Of a stretch of DNA of 64,000 nucleotides, positions 1 through 10,304 are shown in pieces; within the stretch, counting starts at the first letter, position 1; each line of letters opens with the position of its first letter. The notes beneath the pieces were generated by a model. The model was not told the DNA's origin. It saw nothing but the letters and a program-made list of their open reading frames with translations, and searched no databases. Source of the DNA: Isochrysis galbana (lineage: Eukaryota; Haptophyta; Isochrysidales; Isochrysidaceae); assembly GCA_018136815.1 (NCBI GenBank), contig CM030933.1:4442597-4506596 (forward strand), written 5' to 3'. The position numbers and the translations under genes were made by a program.

Positions 1-3000
1 ACTCGGAGGCGTGGAGTGGCGTGTCGTTGTCGTGGTTATCGTGGGTTTCTTTTTGGTCTTCGTGGTTGTCTGACTCGGGAGTAGCTGGACGGGAAACAAC
101 GGGGTCGGAAGAAACTTCACTCGTTTCCCTCCCCCTCTCATAACGATGAAGAGCCGACCACGGCTCGTAGGCGGTAGCCTCGGTCGAGCTAAGTGAAGAC
201 CGGTCCAATAGGCTGCACCGCGCGCAAGCGAGTAGCTCTAACGCGGACAATTTCTTCGTCGACGTCTGGTCTCGCTGTTGACTCAAATGTCGAAGAAGAA
301 CAGGCATCCAATGGATCGCCATCGCTCCAGCTACACCGACGTAGGTGCGGCTGCGAAGAGCGCCACGGTGCGGTGAAGGAGAGAGGTTAGCCATGGCCGA
401 CTCACGGCCATCCACGACGCAAGTTGGCTGGAGGGGCGGCAGCCCTTTGGTGAGGTACAACCCGGTGGCTTTCTGGTGTCCAGTGCCGTGCTCCCAGGGT
501 TGGACGAATTGGGTCGGGGTCAACCCCCCGACTAAACGGCGAGCTTCCGCATGCATCCGAGGGTTCTCGACCGCTACAAACGGAGCAGTGGCGGAGGCCA
601 TTGACTTGAAGACGCGAGCGGCCGACTCAAGAGCGGCACGACGTCCGGGTTCTTGGGAGAGCCATTGACTGCTGACAGCGGAGAGGTACGTGCAGGGCGG
701 GTGGGCGATGACTAGGTCCCAACCTAGGTTTTGGACATGAAGCGCGTCGCCTTGGAAGTGGGGCACGTAATCGATCTCGGAAGGATACAAATCGCACGTA
801 GCTACATCAGCACCGGCGAGTAGGAACATGGAGGAGACGACGCCGCTCGTCTCGCCAACGACGAGAACGCGTGGTGCGTGACAGCCAGACGTCAGCCCGT
901 CTTGGACTCGTTGATTCATCTTCGTGAGCTCAGCGCAAAGCTCATCGAAGTGCTTGGGTAGCGCGGCGGCAGGCGAGGCTAGGGTGCCATTGCGAGGCCG
1001 GCGAAGCTCTTGGGCTGCCTCCGTGAGGTGCCGAGGTAATACCACCGCAGAGCCGCTCGCTCGTGCACGAAGAGAGGCGAGAGCGTGGAGAGCGGGTGAC
1101 GGGGTATCATCACGGGTGCCGACATCGGAGTTGTTTTGAGAGGAATCGAAGGACTGGATCGCGGACGCATTGATCGCTGCCACGCGCATGATGGTGGTGG
1201 CAGTGGTATCGAGAGGCAGGCAGTGCTCGGAGGCGGCGACCGGTGGCCGCAGCGACGTAGGACGAATGGAAGAAGACTCGGATATCGACGACGTAGAGAC
1301 GGGCTCGGAGGACGGGATTGACGAAGAAACTCGGAGAAGTGGGGTGTCGGACGGCGGCGACGGACGCCGCGGCCGCGAGACCACCGGTGAGAGACATGAA
1401 GGACATGGCTCAGGGACTCGGTTGGGCTGGCTCAATGGGCGTAGAAGCTCGGTTTGGGAGGCCGCCGTTCCTCGACGTGCAGAGGAGTTGTGGTCACTCT
1501 CCATGGTCACGTCGGAAGAGGAGACGTCGTTGCATTCTGTCGTCGGCGGGGTCGGCGCCGGCGAAAGAAGGGACGTGGCTGTCGTAGAAGCCGGCTGCGG
1601 GGAAGGCTGGGGCCAGGGTGGTGGCTCTGCGGCAGCGGCTGGCGTGGGTAGTGGCCGAAGAGGTTCTGCAATGCGAAGCATTCTTCGGAGGACTTGGCTC
1701 GGGCTAGCGGGTGGATGGACCGCTGAAATTACGGTGGATTCAGACTCGAATTCGGAAGACTCGGCGACTTGAGAGGGGCTAGGAGACGGCTGTTCAAGCT
1801 CCTCCAGGGCTCTCGGTTGATGGGGTGGCGTGGGAACGCCGGTGGTCGACCGCGGACTCCGCGGTGACGTTAATTTGTACTCGGACTCGGACTCGTCGTT
1901 TCTGGCGTGCTGGACGCCAATAACAGGGCTAACTTTCGAAATGGGAACGGACGGGGCCGGCTCAAAGGTGAAGCCCCCTGGCGTCGCAACCGTCGGTGAG
2001 GACGAAGCTGAAGCTTGTGATGACAATAGGGGCACGGTGGCCAGCACCGGTTGGCTCGGTGCGGCCGAAATCTCGGACTCGGTGACGGGCTTGATTACGC
2101 GGGCTCGGGATGCACTGTCTTGTGCGATTGGACTCGGACTCGGAACGGAAACGGAAGGGATCGGCTCGGCGGCGTGCAGCCTGCTGGAGTGGCAGGCCGG
2201 CTGCGGCGAGACTCGGAACGGTGGCTCGGACAAGGACACAGTGGCTGTCGTCGAGGGCTTCGGCGTCAGCTTGTGTTTGGACTCGATACGCGGTGGCTCG
2301 TGAAACGGGGCTCGGTTGTGGTTGGAATTCTGGAAGTGACCGGAGATTCCAAATGACTCAGACTCGGGGCGCGGAGGACCGAAGGTGAACACTCCCGCGG
2401 AAGGAGTGGTCGTCGGAGGCTCAGTGAGTGGCTGGAGCTCCGTTAATCCTGCGGTCGACCGCGTGGTAGGACTCGGTGACGTTGTAAACTCGGACTCGGA
2501 CTCGGACTCGGACTCGGATGGCTCAGAACGGGGTTTGCTCAAAACAGGCTTGGACTCGGACTCGAAAGAAAGTGGGGAAGAACCGGAGAACTGCGCCTCC
2601 ATCGTCGTAGTAATGGAGACTGGTGATACCGGTGATGACTGGACTGGGCTCAGACTCGTAGATGGGCTCGCGGTGGCGTAAGACGAAGAGGGTAATTCTG
2701 AACGTGACTTGGACTCGGACTCGTACTCGGGAGACGTTTTGTGGCTCGGACATGCGAAATTTGATTTGAAGGATTGAAGGTTGGATTGGGCCTGCGGCGG
2801 CTGGATTTTCGCAGACCGTGAGGTCTTGGACTGGGGATGCTTGAGGAGTGGCGGGGGGTAGCGGTTGAGCGGCTTGAGTTGATAGAGAGGCGGTGACGGT
2901 TGACTTGGTTTTGAGGACTCGTGCGTGATATCGAGAATCAGGATGGAATCATCGGCATTGGGAGAAATAGGGGCAATCGGCGAGGAGGCAGGAGAAAGAG

Positions 3001-3172
3001 GGGGATGGAGGTGGCAGGGCTTGTCTGGAACTTGGGGAATCTTGGGGTACCGGTTGGAGGCCGTAGAAGTACTCGGCCGTAGCGTAATACGATCTTTTGG
3101 TGGGTGGCGTTCAGGCCCACTACCCTGGACTGGTAGCGGGGTAACAGCGCGGACGTGGGCCCCGCCGGCGAC
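1..3172 (-). CDS. Pol-frame N-terminal part: Ser/Pro linker plus phage-type DNA cytosine-5 methyltransferase (partial)
   Basis: Open frame in the same phase as gag after the TAG, continuing past the window edge. From 3172 to about 940 it encodes a low-complexity Ser/Pro/Glu linker with runs of SESESE (2473-2518). From about 880 to 305 it encodes a full methyltransferase domain. Motif I (SAM binding) is VLVVGETSGVVSSMFLLAGA, followed by ATCDLYPSE. Motif IV is DLVIAHPPCTYLS with the catalytic Cys of PPC. Motif VI is FVAVENPRMH. The tail reads GTGHQKATGLYL, then HRGALRSRTY and GAMAIHW. This order and spacing fit the short bacteriophage cytosine methylase family (HPPCT, VENP, ETKATGLWL, ERSRTY), not DNMT1/3/5. 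The likely activity is C5 methylation of DNA. An acidic/His-rich tail (..NHEDQKETHDNHDNDT..) leads off the window. There is no intron. Confidence 0.85.
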
Positions 3173-3175
3173 CTA
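3173..3175 (-). other. In-frame TAG between gag and methyltransferase-pol frames
   Basis: The codons around it read ..CCG GCC CAG TAG GTC GCC GGC.., followed by a GC-rich stretch containing the palindrome GGGCCC. The same frame continues without a stop to position 1 (1,057 codons). This is the layout expected for stop-codon readthrough of a Gag-Pol precursor. A recent inactivating mutation or a sequencing error would look the same here. Confidence 0.55.
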
Positions 3176-5959
3176 CTGGGCCGGACGGAGAACAACCATC
3201 GTGCGGAGGCGGCGGTGGACTTCTGGGTCGTTACCACACTCGCCACTGCCGCCTTCGCAGAGAAAACGAATGTATGGTTGGCAAACGACGGGGTTATGAG
3301 CTCCGTCGCCCGTGCCATACTTCCACAAGTCTGCCTCGGGCGTACCAGATGGAGCCCGGGGACGAAAGGCGCAGTACGCGCAGCCGTTGGCGTCGGTCCA
3401 CTCCTTGACGTCGCGGTCTAAGTCGTCGAGACGCGGCGCCGTCATGGTGGCATCCGAGGGACGGCAGAGCGTGAGCGCAGCGCGAAGGGCCGGGTGACCC
3501 GCGTAACGAGAGATTTGCCAGAAGCGGGCTCGCGCTCGAGACCAGCTACCTGGATCCCATTCCGAGAGGCCCGAATCGGCCGGAAGCCCAAGGCCGTTCG
3601 GAGGGGGATCACATTGGCGACGGGAAGACGTGCTTTTGCCGAGGGGACGGTCAAGAAGTGCGTCCGGTAACGGAGACGATGCGGAGTAATTCGTAGGCGG
3701 AGGCGGAGCCCGACGATTGTCAGCGCCAGTCGCCTTGCGGTTCGAGTTGTTGTTTTGCGATTTTAATGCCTCGGCCACCGCCGCTTGGACGGCGGCGACC
3801 ATCGAAGCCGTAGTGTCCGCGGGGTTGGAGGCAGTCTTAGCAACCTTGGCGGTCTTGGTGGACTTGGAAGTAGTCGCCGGCGGCGTCACGGCGGCGACCG
3901 TGACCGACGCTTGTTGGCCAGCGCGGGCTTGTTCGTACGGGCTCAGGTAGCGCTGGCAGAGGTTGACGCACGAAAGGGCCGAACGAGGGAGCTCGTGGTT
4001 CTCGACGCGGAAGCGAGTCTTCGCAAGACACTCGCCGAACTTGGTCGCGTTATCCACGCCGCGAGCCGCGTCGACCTTGTCGTTCCGAATGATGGACTCG
4101 AATCGTTGATTGATATCGTGCGACATGTTTGGGTGGTCCCAGACCGTCGTGGCATCCACCTTCGCGTCACCCATCTTGCGGACGTACGCGCGCACCAAAT
4201 TCTTGGATAACTCTAAGAGATCGGAGCCGGCTTCACGGGCTACGAGGCGGTCCCACTCCATGGAGGCGGAGTCTTTGGCGAAGCCGGGCACGTTGGCCGC
4301 GAAGGTGGCGTCGCACTTGCGGAGAAGCACGTCGCAGGCCAGCGCGGGATTGAGAGAGAGAACCGGATCTTCGGCGAGATCGAGGAGGAAGGCGTAAATC
4401 CTTTGGTTGCCGGTGGTGCACAAGTTGGCGGCCGCTAGCAAGGATGTAAAGATTTCACGGTGGTCGCAGCCGAGCGAGAGGGCGCGCTCGAGTGGCTTGA
4501 TGAAGGACAGACGAAAATCATTCCAGGAGGTGGCCGCTGTCTGGACGTTGTCCGAGGCCAGGCCCTTGGGGAACTTGATCTCGGAAAGCTCTTTGCCCAT
4601 TCGGACTTGGTGATGGAGGGTGCGGTCGAGGAAGAAGCGGCTCCGAGCCCACTTGGTCACGTGCTCCTTCTCGAAAAACACACGGTAGTGCCAAACATTG
4701 CCGGCCCGAGAGAGGCCGCCGTTGAGAATGGCGTGGATTAGCTCGAAATCGTCGGAGTTCTTGTAGAGAGAAGCTACCTCATAGGGGGACATGTTAAACA
4801 GTTGGTCCCATGAGGCTAGGATGACCTCTCGCTCAGAAACATCCCCGGCGAGGCTTGGATCGACGGGATGCCGCCGAGTCGCCGGATTTGGAAGCGAGCG
4901 GAGGCCCGCGACGGTGGGTGGAGGTTGGGGATCAGAAACAGGCTTGACAGACGGGACAGGAACGGGTGTATTGGGTACGGGATCGGAAATCGGATTTGGC
5001 GGAACGGAGAACGGCGCGGCGGGCAAAGGTTGAGAAGGGAACTTGGCCGAGGCAGGGGGAGCACCGATGGAGTTGTCTCCTTCTTCCACAAGCGGTGGCG
5101 AAGTTTCGACTCGAGACGAAGTCGTAGTGCCCGCTTGGCCCTGTAGAATGTTGAGTATCGTGTTGAAGGTAGACCCCACCTCTCGCTGAAATTCTTCGTG
5201 GCGCTGGGCGGCTTGGAGGGTAGAGGACTCGAGGCGGTCGACAGCGCCGCGGAGAGCCTCGATCTGGACTTGTTGGTCCATGATTTGGGCGGCGCCGACG
5301 GTGGCGGTCGGAGGTGGAACGACGTTACGTTTGGGGTACGAATACGTCGACGGGGGTGGAACAAACTCTTCATATGGTGGGGGCTCGAAAGGAGGGAGGG
5401 ACCGGACGGAACCCACATCATCTTCAGCACCAACCACAGAGGGATTGAGAGAGGAAGGAACACTTGGCAAAGGATCAGCGAAAGAAAGGAGAGGAAAGGC
5501 CGCCGGTGGAGCAACAGACGAGGTTAGAGGACCCATTCCAGCTGTAGTTGACGGGGTGTGAGTAGAGGCCCGCGGAGGCGGCGGAACTTCGACCGTCGGC
5601 GCGGAGAGGCGAGAGGGGGGGAGAACTGGCTCGGAAAGGCTCTCCTTTGAAGAAGGGAGGGGTCCCACGAGGCTCTCTTCCCCAGGAGACTTCGACCCGA
5701 ACAGTTCGGGAAGAGAAGAAGAAGAGACGGGCTCATGACGCGGGGACAATGAAGATTCCTCAAGGGAAGAACTCGACGTGACGACCGGAGCCGAAGGCGC
5801 GAGCGAAGATTTTGTGCTTGTCAGAGCAAGGCTCATCTCACTCTTGGAGATGGCCTGCGAGGGCGCGCCGGCAGCTAGCGCGGAATGCGGTTCTTGCGGG
5901 GAGCTCATGGAGCTTTCCTCGGGGGTGACTACGGGCATGGTGATCGACGCACGACGCAC
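3173..5959 (-). CDS. Gag-like polyprotein of LTR retrotransposon (928 aa)
   Basis: Structural protein expected to package the element RNA. Residues 1-210 are Ser/Pro/Glu-rich and disordered. A coiled coil around residues 222-275 (..DQQVQIEALRGAVDRLES..) precedes a Pro-rich linker. A helical region of about residues 385-690 without low complexity is the likely capsid. A Lys/Thr/Ala-rich tract follows, and near the C-terminus a Cys/His cluster (CAYC..H....C) may act as an unusual nucleocapsid zinc site instead of a CCHC knuckle. The ATG at 5959 is chosen because the same start (MRRASITMPVV) is conserved at 61811. The frame ends in TAG at 3175-3173 and stays open beyond it in the same phase. No catalytic motif is present. 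Confidence 0.8.
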   Translation of the reverse strand: MRRASITMPVVTPEESSMSSPQEPHSALAAGAPSQAISKSEMSLALTSTKSSLAPSAPVVTSSSSLEESSLSPRHEPVSSSSLPELFGSKSPGEESLVGPLPSSKESLSEPVLPPSRLSAPTVEVPPPPRASTHTPSTTAGMGPLTSSVAPPAAFPLLSFADPLPSVPSSLNPSVVGAEDDVGSVRSLPPFEPPPYEEFVPPPSTYSYPKRNVVPPPTATVGAAQIMDQQVQIEALRGAVDRLESSTLQAAQRHEEFQREVGSTFNTILNILQGQAGTTTSSRVETSPPLVEEGDNSIGAPPASAKFPSQPLPAAPFSVPPNPISDPVPNTPVPVPSVKPVSDPQPPPTVAGLRSLPNPATRRHPVDPSLAGDVSEREVILASWDQLFNMSPYEVASLYKNSDDFELIHAILNGGLSRAGNVWHYRVFFEKEHVTKWARSRFFLDRTLHHQVRMGKELSEIKFPKGLASDNVQTAATSWNDFRLSFIKPLERALSLGCDHREIFTSLLAAANLCTTGNQRIYAFLLDLAEDPVLSLNPALACDVLLRKCDATFAANVPGFAKDSASMEWDRLVAREAGSDLLELSKNLVRAYVRKMGDAKVDATTVWDHPNMSHDINQRFESIIRNDKVDAARGVDNATKFGECLAKTRFRVENHELPRSALSCVNLCQRYLSPYEQARAGQQASVTVAAVTPPATTSKSTKTAKVAKTASNPADTTASMVAAVQAAVAEALKSQNNNSNRKATGADNRRAPPPPTNYSASSPLPDALLDRPLGKSTSSRRQCDPPPNGLGLPADSGLSEWDPGSWSRARARFWQISRYAGHPALRAALTLCRPSDATMTAPRLDDLDRDVKEWTDANGCAYCAFRPRAPSGTPEADLWKYGTGDGAHNPVVCQPYIRFLCEGGSGECGNDPEVHRRLRTMVVLRPAQ

Positions 5960-6125
5960 GACGCACGGAGGGCGCGGAAGTGTGGAAGGAGGCTTGTGGG
6001 AGGTGGTGGCAGGCGACTGGGGGTGGCTCAGGCGCGTGCTTGGCTGGTATTGACTCGTTGACTCGGGGTATAGACTCGGGAACTCGGGGGGACTCGCTTG
6101 GGAACACGGTGGGACTCGACGAAGT

Positions 6126-7215
6126 TGCTACAAAAACACTCACAAGAAACCCAAACCCCAACGACCTTGGGCTCAGAAAACTAACGTAAACACTCCGGAA
6201 TCATACGATAAACAAACCCTCCCCGTGCGACAAAGGCTGAGGTCGCGATCGCTCGTCATGCGCGAAGAAATACGGAAAGAGAGCGCAAAACTACGCAAAC
6301 GAAGGGTTCAAACTATCGTTAAAGTGAAAACTCGTCCGCTGAAGCCAACGCGGAGGGTCGAGGAGAGGTCCAAACTCGCGCGGGGGGAAGAAGGCGATGT
6401 GCAGAGAGACCTTCTAGACAAGCGACGAGCAAGGGGCGACGAAACAAGACGCGAGACGCGGGGCGCGTGCCATTCGTTCTTCCTTTCTTTCACCGAAAAC
6501 GCGGCGAAACTAACGTTAAACATCGGTACCCCCTCCGCGAGAATCGCGAAGAAGAACGGACGAGATGGAGGCAATCATCGAAGGAATCGCGAGAGGAATC
6601 GAAGCGAGGGGGGGGAAACAGCGCGCGCGGGGGGGGAACGAACGACGGCCGGAGGAAACGAACCGCGCGCGGAGGAGAAGAACCTCGCGCGGGGGGGGGA
6701 ATAATATAACGGCCGGAGGCGACGGATGGCACGCCGAGAGGAAGAACCTGCCGCGGGGGGCGAGGGACCGAGGGCACGGCGGGGCAGCGTGGGAGGGCGC
6801 GAGGGTGATCTCGGAGCGAGATCGCGTCCTTTCCCTCGCGGAGCGCAGAGAGACCCCCACGGAACATCCTGGGACCGGAGAATGTTTTGGACGAAACTTC
6901 CCTCCGTCGGCCGAGGAGAGGAGGACGGAGAGAGAGAGAGAGAGAGTCTCGCAGAGCAACTGCGGAACGAGAAGTCGAAGTCATGCCGGTTTATTACCTT
7001 AAACGAGCCAACAATTATAGTAACAGCAAAAACAAAATTCGAATCGCAAATTTCGAGACCAAAACCTGCAAACCTGGACTTGAGACCATGGGGAATCCGA
7101 ATCTGTGTGTCTTGTGCGTCAGTGGCAACACGGGGAACTGTTCAATTGTAATTGTGAGCGCGCACCTTACACGAATATTCATGCCTACAGCCTTCAGATG
7201 GGCAGGAATACAACA
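6126..7215 (-). repeat. 5' LTR of the methyltransferase retrotransposon
   Basis: The outer end at 7215 is firm: read on the minus strand it begins TGTTGTATTCCTGCCCATC, identical to the LTR start at 60893. The inner end is provisional, placed where both copies read ..GTAGCA before ACTTCG. The outer part (about 6710-7215) matches 60893-61400. The inner part (about 6140-6710), rich in G runs, has no match in the other copy. Length about 1.09 kb against about 0.75 kb for the other LTR. Confidence 0.7.
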
Positions 7216-7860
7216 TATATGCACTGCAGCACCGCATATTTTGGCCCAAAAAACTGCATATTTCTCTTTACCCCTATCCCCGTCCTCCTCTTCTCACTTC
7301 CACTTCTTGTGCTTTGTCCATACACATCAGCACATACATCACATGCTTCTTCAAGACACCCATATATATTCCCATATATACATATACCATATACATAACA
7401 CATAACACCATAAGTTATGCCATAAGTAAGTAAGACAACAAATCCACAAGCAAACATGACTGACTATGTTGTAAGTCTCAAGATGACATGTTCACAAGCC
7501 TCGTCATCTCCTGCATGCTCGTCGTCCGAGCCTTCTCCACTCTCTTCATCAGTATCCCACTTGCATATATGTCTGGGCGCCAAGCAGCGTCTTGCATGCA
7601 CGGCTGCAGGCCGAGTGATTCGTGACAAAAACCAATTTGTCTGCGGTCATGTGCGATAATCTCGACCGGGCAGCTGTCTTAATTTGTCCATACACGGACC
7701 AATTTCGTTCTGCTGCCGATGCTGCAGCAGGCTGAGCATATAGCATATATATATTATATATAATATACTACTAGTAGTATATATGTGTATACACACTCTA
7801 TATATGTACTACTAATATATTATACTACTGTAGTGTGTGTATACAGCTGTGTATACACTG

Positions 7861-7885
7861 TGTATACAGCCAAAGGCTGTATACA
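7861..7885. repeat. Perfect 11-bp hairpin
   Basis: TGTATACAGCC - AAA - GGCTGTATACA is a perfect inverted repeat inside a GTATACA-rich block (7840-7905). Confidence 0.8.
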
Positions 7886-7946
7886 CAGCGTATAATGTGT
7901 ATACTCGGGGCCGTCTTGTGTATATGCCATGTAGGCTCAGGTCTGC

Positions 7947-8094
7947 TTGTTGGCTAGCATCCCTAGCCACATACACCGGAAGAGCCATGCACCAACCGCG
8001 CACACCCCCATCGCAGGGTAGGGGCTCCGTTGCCGATACGGCACGGTCCCTCAGCACTAGGATTAAACTAGGATAACAAGAAAACTCTGACAAC
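7947..8094 (+). repeat. Dispersed repeat, copy 1
   Basis: Shares TTGTTGGCTAGC.., CTAGCCACATACACCGGA, GGTCCCTCAGCACTAG and a terminal AAGAAAACTCTNACAAC with 36133-36254. Middle parts have diverged. Family unknown; it has no coding potential. Confidence 0.7.
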
Positions 8095-8236
8095 AAGGCT
8101 CTCTTTTCCTTGTACTACGTAGGATTCTATTTCCATTCCTCTATAATCTGTAGCTAGCTAGCTGTGCGTTTGAGGCCCGGCCCGACGCGTCCCCGTGCGC
8201 GGAGACGAAGGTGGAAGAAGTCTCTTGGAAGCAGCG

Positions 8237-9858
8237 ATGGGCGCGGCGCTCTCGTCGCCTTCCCTCGCGCAGCCGGCGGAGCGGCCAGCGTGCCCGTACG
8301 CGGAGCCAGAGCAGAAGTCCAAAGGCTGCCCGGTCGATCCGTCCAAGTGGACAGCGTGGGGCGCAAAGCCGCTCAACCCCGCCAATGGCATGCCCGCCGA
8401 GCCCAACCAGAGCACCGCTCCCGGCCAGGAGAGGCCTCTCTCGACAGAGCGCGTCACCTCGAGCATCCCGCAGGGCGCAGGCGGCGGCCGGTGGGTCTAT
8501 CCGTCCGAGCAGATGTTCTACAACGCGCTGCGCCGCAAGGGCAAGGCGGAGGACGTCGATGAGGCCGCGATGCCTGCAGTGATTGCGATCCACAACAACA
8601 TGAATGAGAGGGCGTGGGCGCATGTGCTGGAGTGGGAGGCGATGCACTGCGACGAGTGCGAGCCGGAGAAGATCTCGCTGCTTCGCTTCGTCGGTAGACC
8701 CCATGAGCTTTCGCTCAAGGCGCGCGTGCGCACTGCGCTCGGGCTGGCGCCGATGCCGTTCGACCGGCACGACTGGGTGATCGACAGGTGCGGGACTGAA
8801 ATTCGATACATCATCGACTACTACGACGCCTCAGCCAAGGCGAGCGACGACAAGGTGAGAGCGAAATGATCCTTGCCGTGCTGCTAGCTATAGCGTGAGG
8901 CATGGCGACTCTACACACCGAAGGCCTCGTTCGCTCACCTTACGTCTCCTCGGCATCAGATTCCCGCTCTGCACGACTTGCATTCTGTACCATCAATTGA
9001 GATGGACGTCCGACCCGCTGGCGACTCGCCATCTCAGGTGAGAGCGAGCCAGCGCCGCTCCCCAACCCCCCTCCCCCTCCCTCTCCCGTGGCATGTGACG
9101 ATGGCCGTGCTATGTAGCACATTGCAACTGCGAGGCTAGCCTCTTGGCCAAAGCTCCATCTTTGTAGACGAGGGTACCCAGTGCAGTTCAGAAGGGCCCT
9201 TCCCCGCACTTCCTGGACGACAGAAATGAGGCATCGCTTGTTCCCAACCCTACCCGATCCTGTCGCTCTGTAGCTCTTTGATCGTGTGCAGGCGAGCGTC
9301 AAGCACGGCATTCTCGCTACGCTCCGTGAGGCCATGACACCAATTGCAGTTGCCAGCCCTGTTGACACGATCTCGGCTTCCAGACCGCCGCAGTCGGAGC
9401 AGAGCACAACGGAGACCACGGGGTCGTCTGGGCAAACACAGCCAGTTTGGGCGACTGCGGCTGACGTTGCCACTAATGAAGCGGATGCTGTGCGGTCGAG
9501 TTGCGAGGAGGCGATGCGCCGTCTCTCCGAGTGCAAGGACGAGGCCTCATGCACACAGGCGCATATGGCGCTCACCATGTGTATTGCTGAGCAGGTGCGT
9601 CGTCGCCGGGCTAGTCCCTCCAGGGGACTACATCCTGATCATGTTTCAACAGGACCAGCTACGTGGCATGTGACCTTGTGGCCTCAAGTCATCGTGACCC
9701 TCCGTGTGATTGCGTTTCAGGTTTGCAAACCCGAGGCGGAGGCATTCCGGCGCTTCATTGGCTCCTCCGATGATGATGCAGCGACGTATGCATTCGAGAA
9801 GGTGGAGGAGTGCGCGGCACGTTGGGGGAAGAGGATGAGTGAAGCTAGTCGCACTTAA
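8237..9858 (+). CDS. HCCS: Holocytochrome-c synthase (cytochrome c haem lyase) fused to a twin CX9C domain
   Basis: Attaches haem to cytochrome c in the mitochondrial intermembrane space. Exons 8237-8854, 8960-9037, 9292-9594, 9721-9858; all phase 0, total 378 aa. Residues 1-35 hold two Cys-Pro haem-binding motifs (CPYA, CPVD). The core carries WVYPSEQMFYNALRRKG, IHNNMNERAW, ILPF-type PFDRHDWVIDRCGTE and RYIIDYYD, with MDVRPAGDS in exon 2. Exon 3 adds C-x9-C-x5-C-x9-C, a twin CX9C fold typical of Mia40 substrates, absent from human HCCS. The last intron (9595-9720) is 126 nt and open, so it could be retained. ATG 8237 was preferred over an upstream in-frame ATG at 8195 because MGAALSSPS matches the usual start. 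Confidence 0.9.
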
Positions 9859-10304
9859 TAGCAAAGGGGTGGGCCGAAGAGGGGAGACGGGGGAAAGAGC
9901 GAGAGATTTGATGGATATTCATCAAAATGAGTGGGTTGGGGGGACTGAGGTGGTGACAATTAAACGGGTGAGTCGGCACAGCCCGAGCCGTCAATGTTCC
10001 CTCCGTACTCCTCCTCTTCCTTCTGAAGTTGTTTCACATGCTGCAGACCATCGGCTGAAGCCGTGGCGCGGGGCAGAATCTCACATTAAGTTGTCGGGAC
10101 GCGTCTTCAACTCAATCAGGGTTATTATCCATAAGACCGTTTAAGGGAATACGAACGGTGGGCTTCAAATCGCCGAGATTGTGCTCCGATCGACGACCAT
10201 GAACCCAGTCTCGATCTCGAACATCAGTTACAATGGCAATGCGGGGCCGTCAAAATTCGTAAATCACTTTGTATAGCTTGGTCACTCACTAAAACTATAC
10301 AAAC
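9859..10304. other. Intergenic, nothing recognised
   Basis: 3' flank of the haem lyase gene. No frame with protein-like composition and no repeat recognised apart from the element starting at about 10305. Confidence 0.5.

Larger units (their letters stand above)
1..7215 (-). mobile_element. LTR retrotransposon carrying a DNA methyltransferase (5' half, runs off left edge)
   Basis: The element reads right to left: LTR (about 6126-7215), short leader, gag-like frame (5959-3173), an in-frame TAG, then an open frame to position 1 with a phage-type cytosine methyltransferase. Protease, reverse transcriptase and integrase would lie beyond the left edge and are not seen. Assignment as a Ty3/gypsy-like element comes from the relic at 59.6-62.0 kb. 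That relic shares the LTR and the first 47 gag residues (one difference) and carries integrase, chromodomain and a polypurine tract next to the LTR. The long intact frames and near-identity to the second gag start suggest recent activity. No canonical primer-binding site was recognised after the LTR. Confidence 0.85.
7216..8150. other. AT-rich non-coding stretch with palindromes
   Basis: No gene recognised. It contains an alternating TA/ATAC stretch (about 7370-7440 and 7740-7915) full of short palindromes, and the dispersed repeat at 7947-8094. Composition is much more AT-rich than the flanking genes. Confidence 0.6.
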
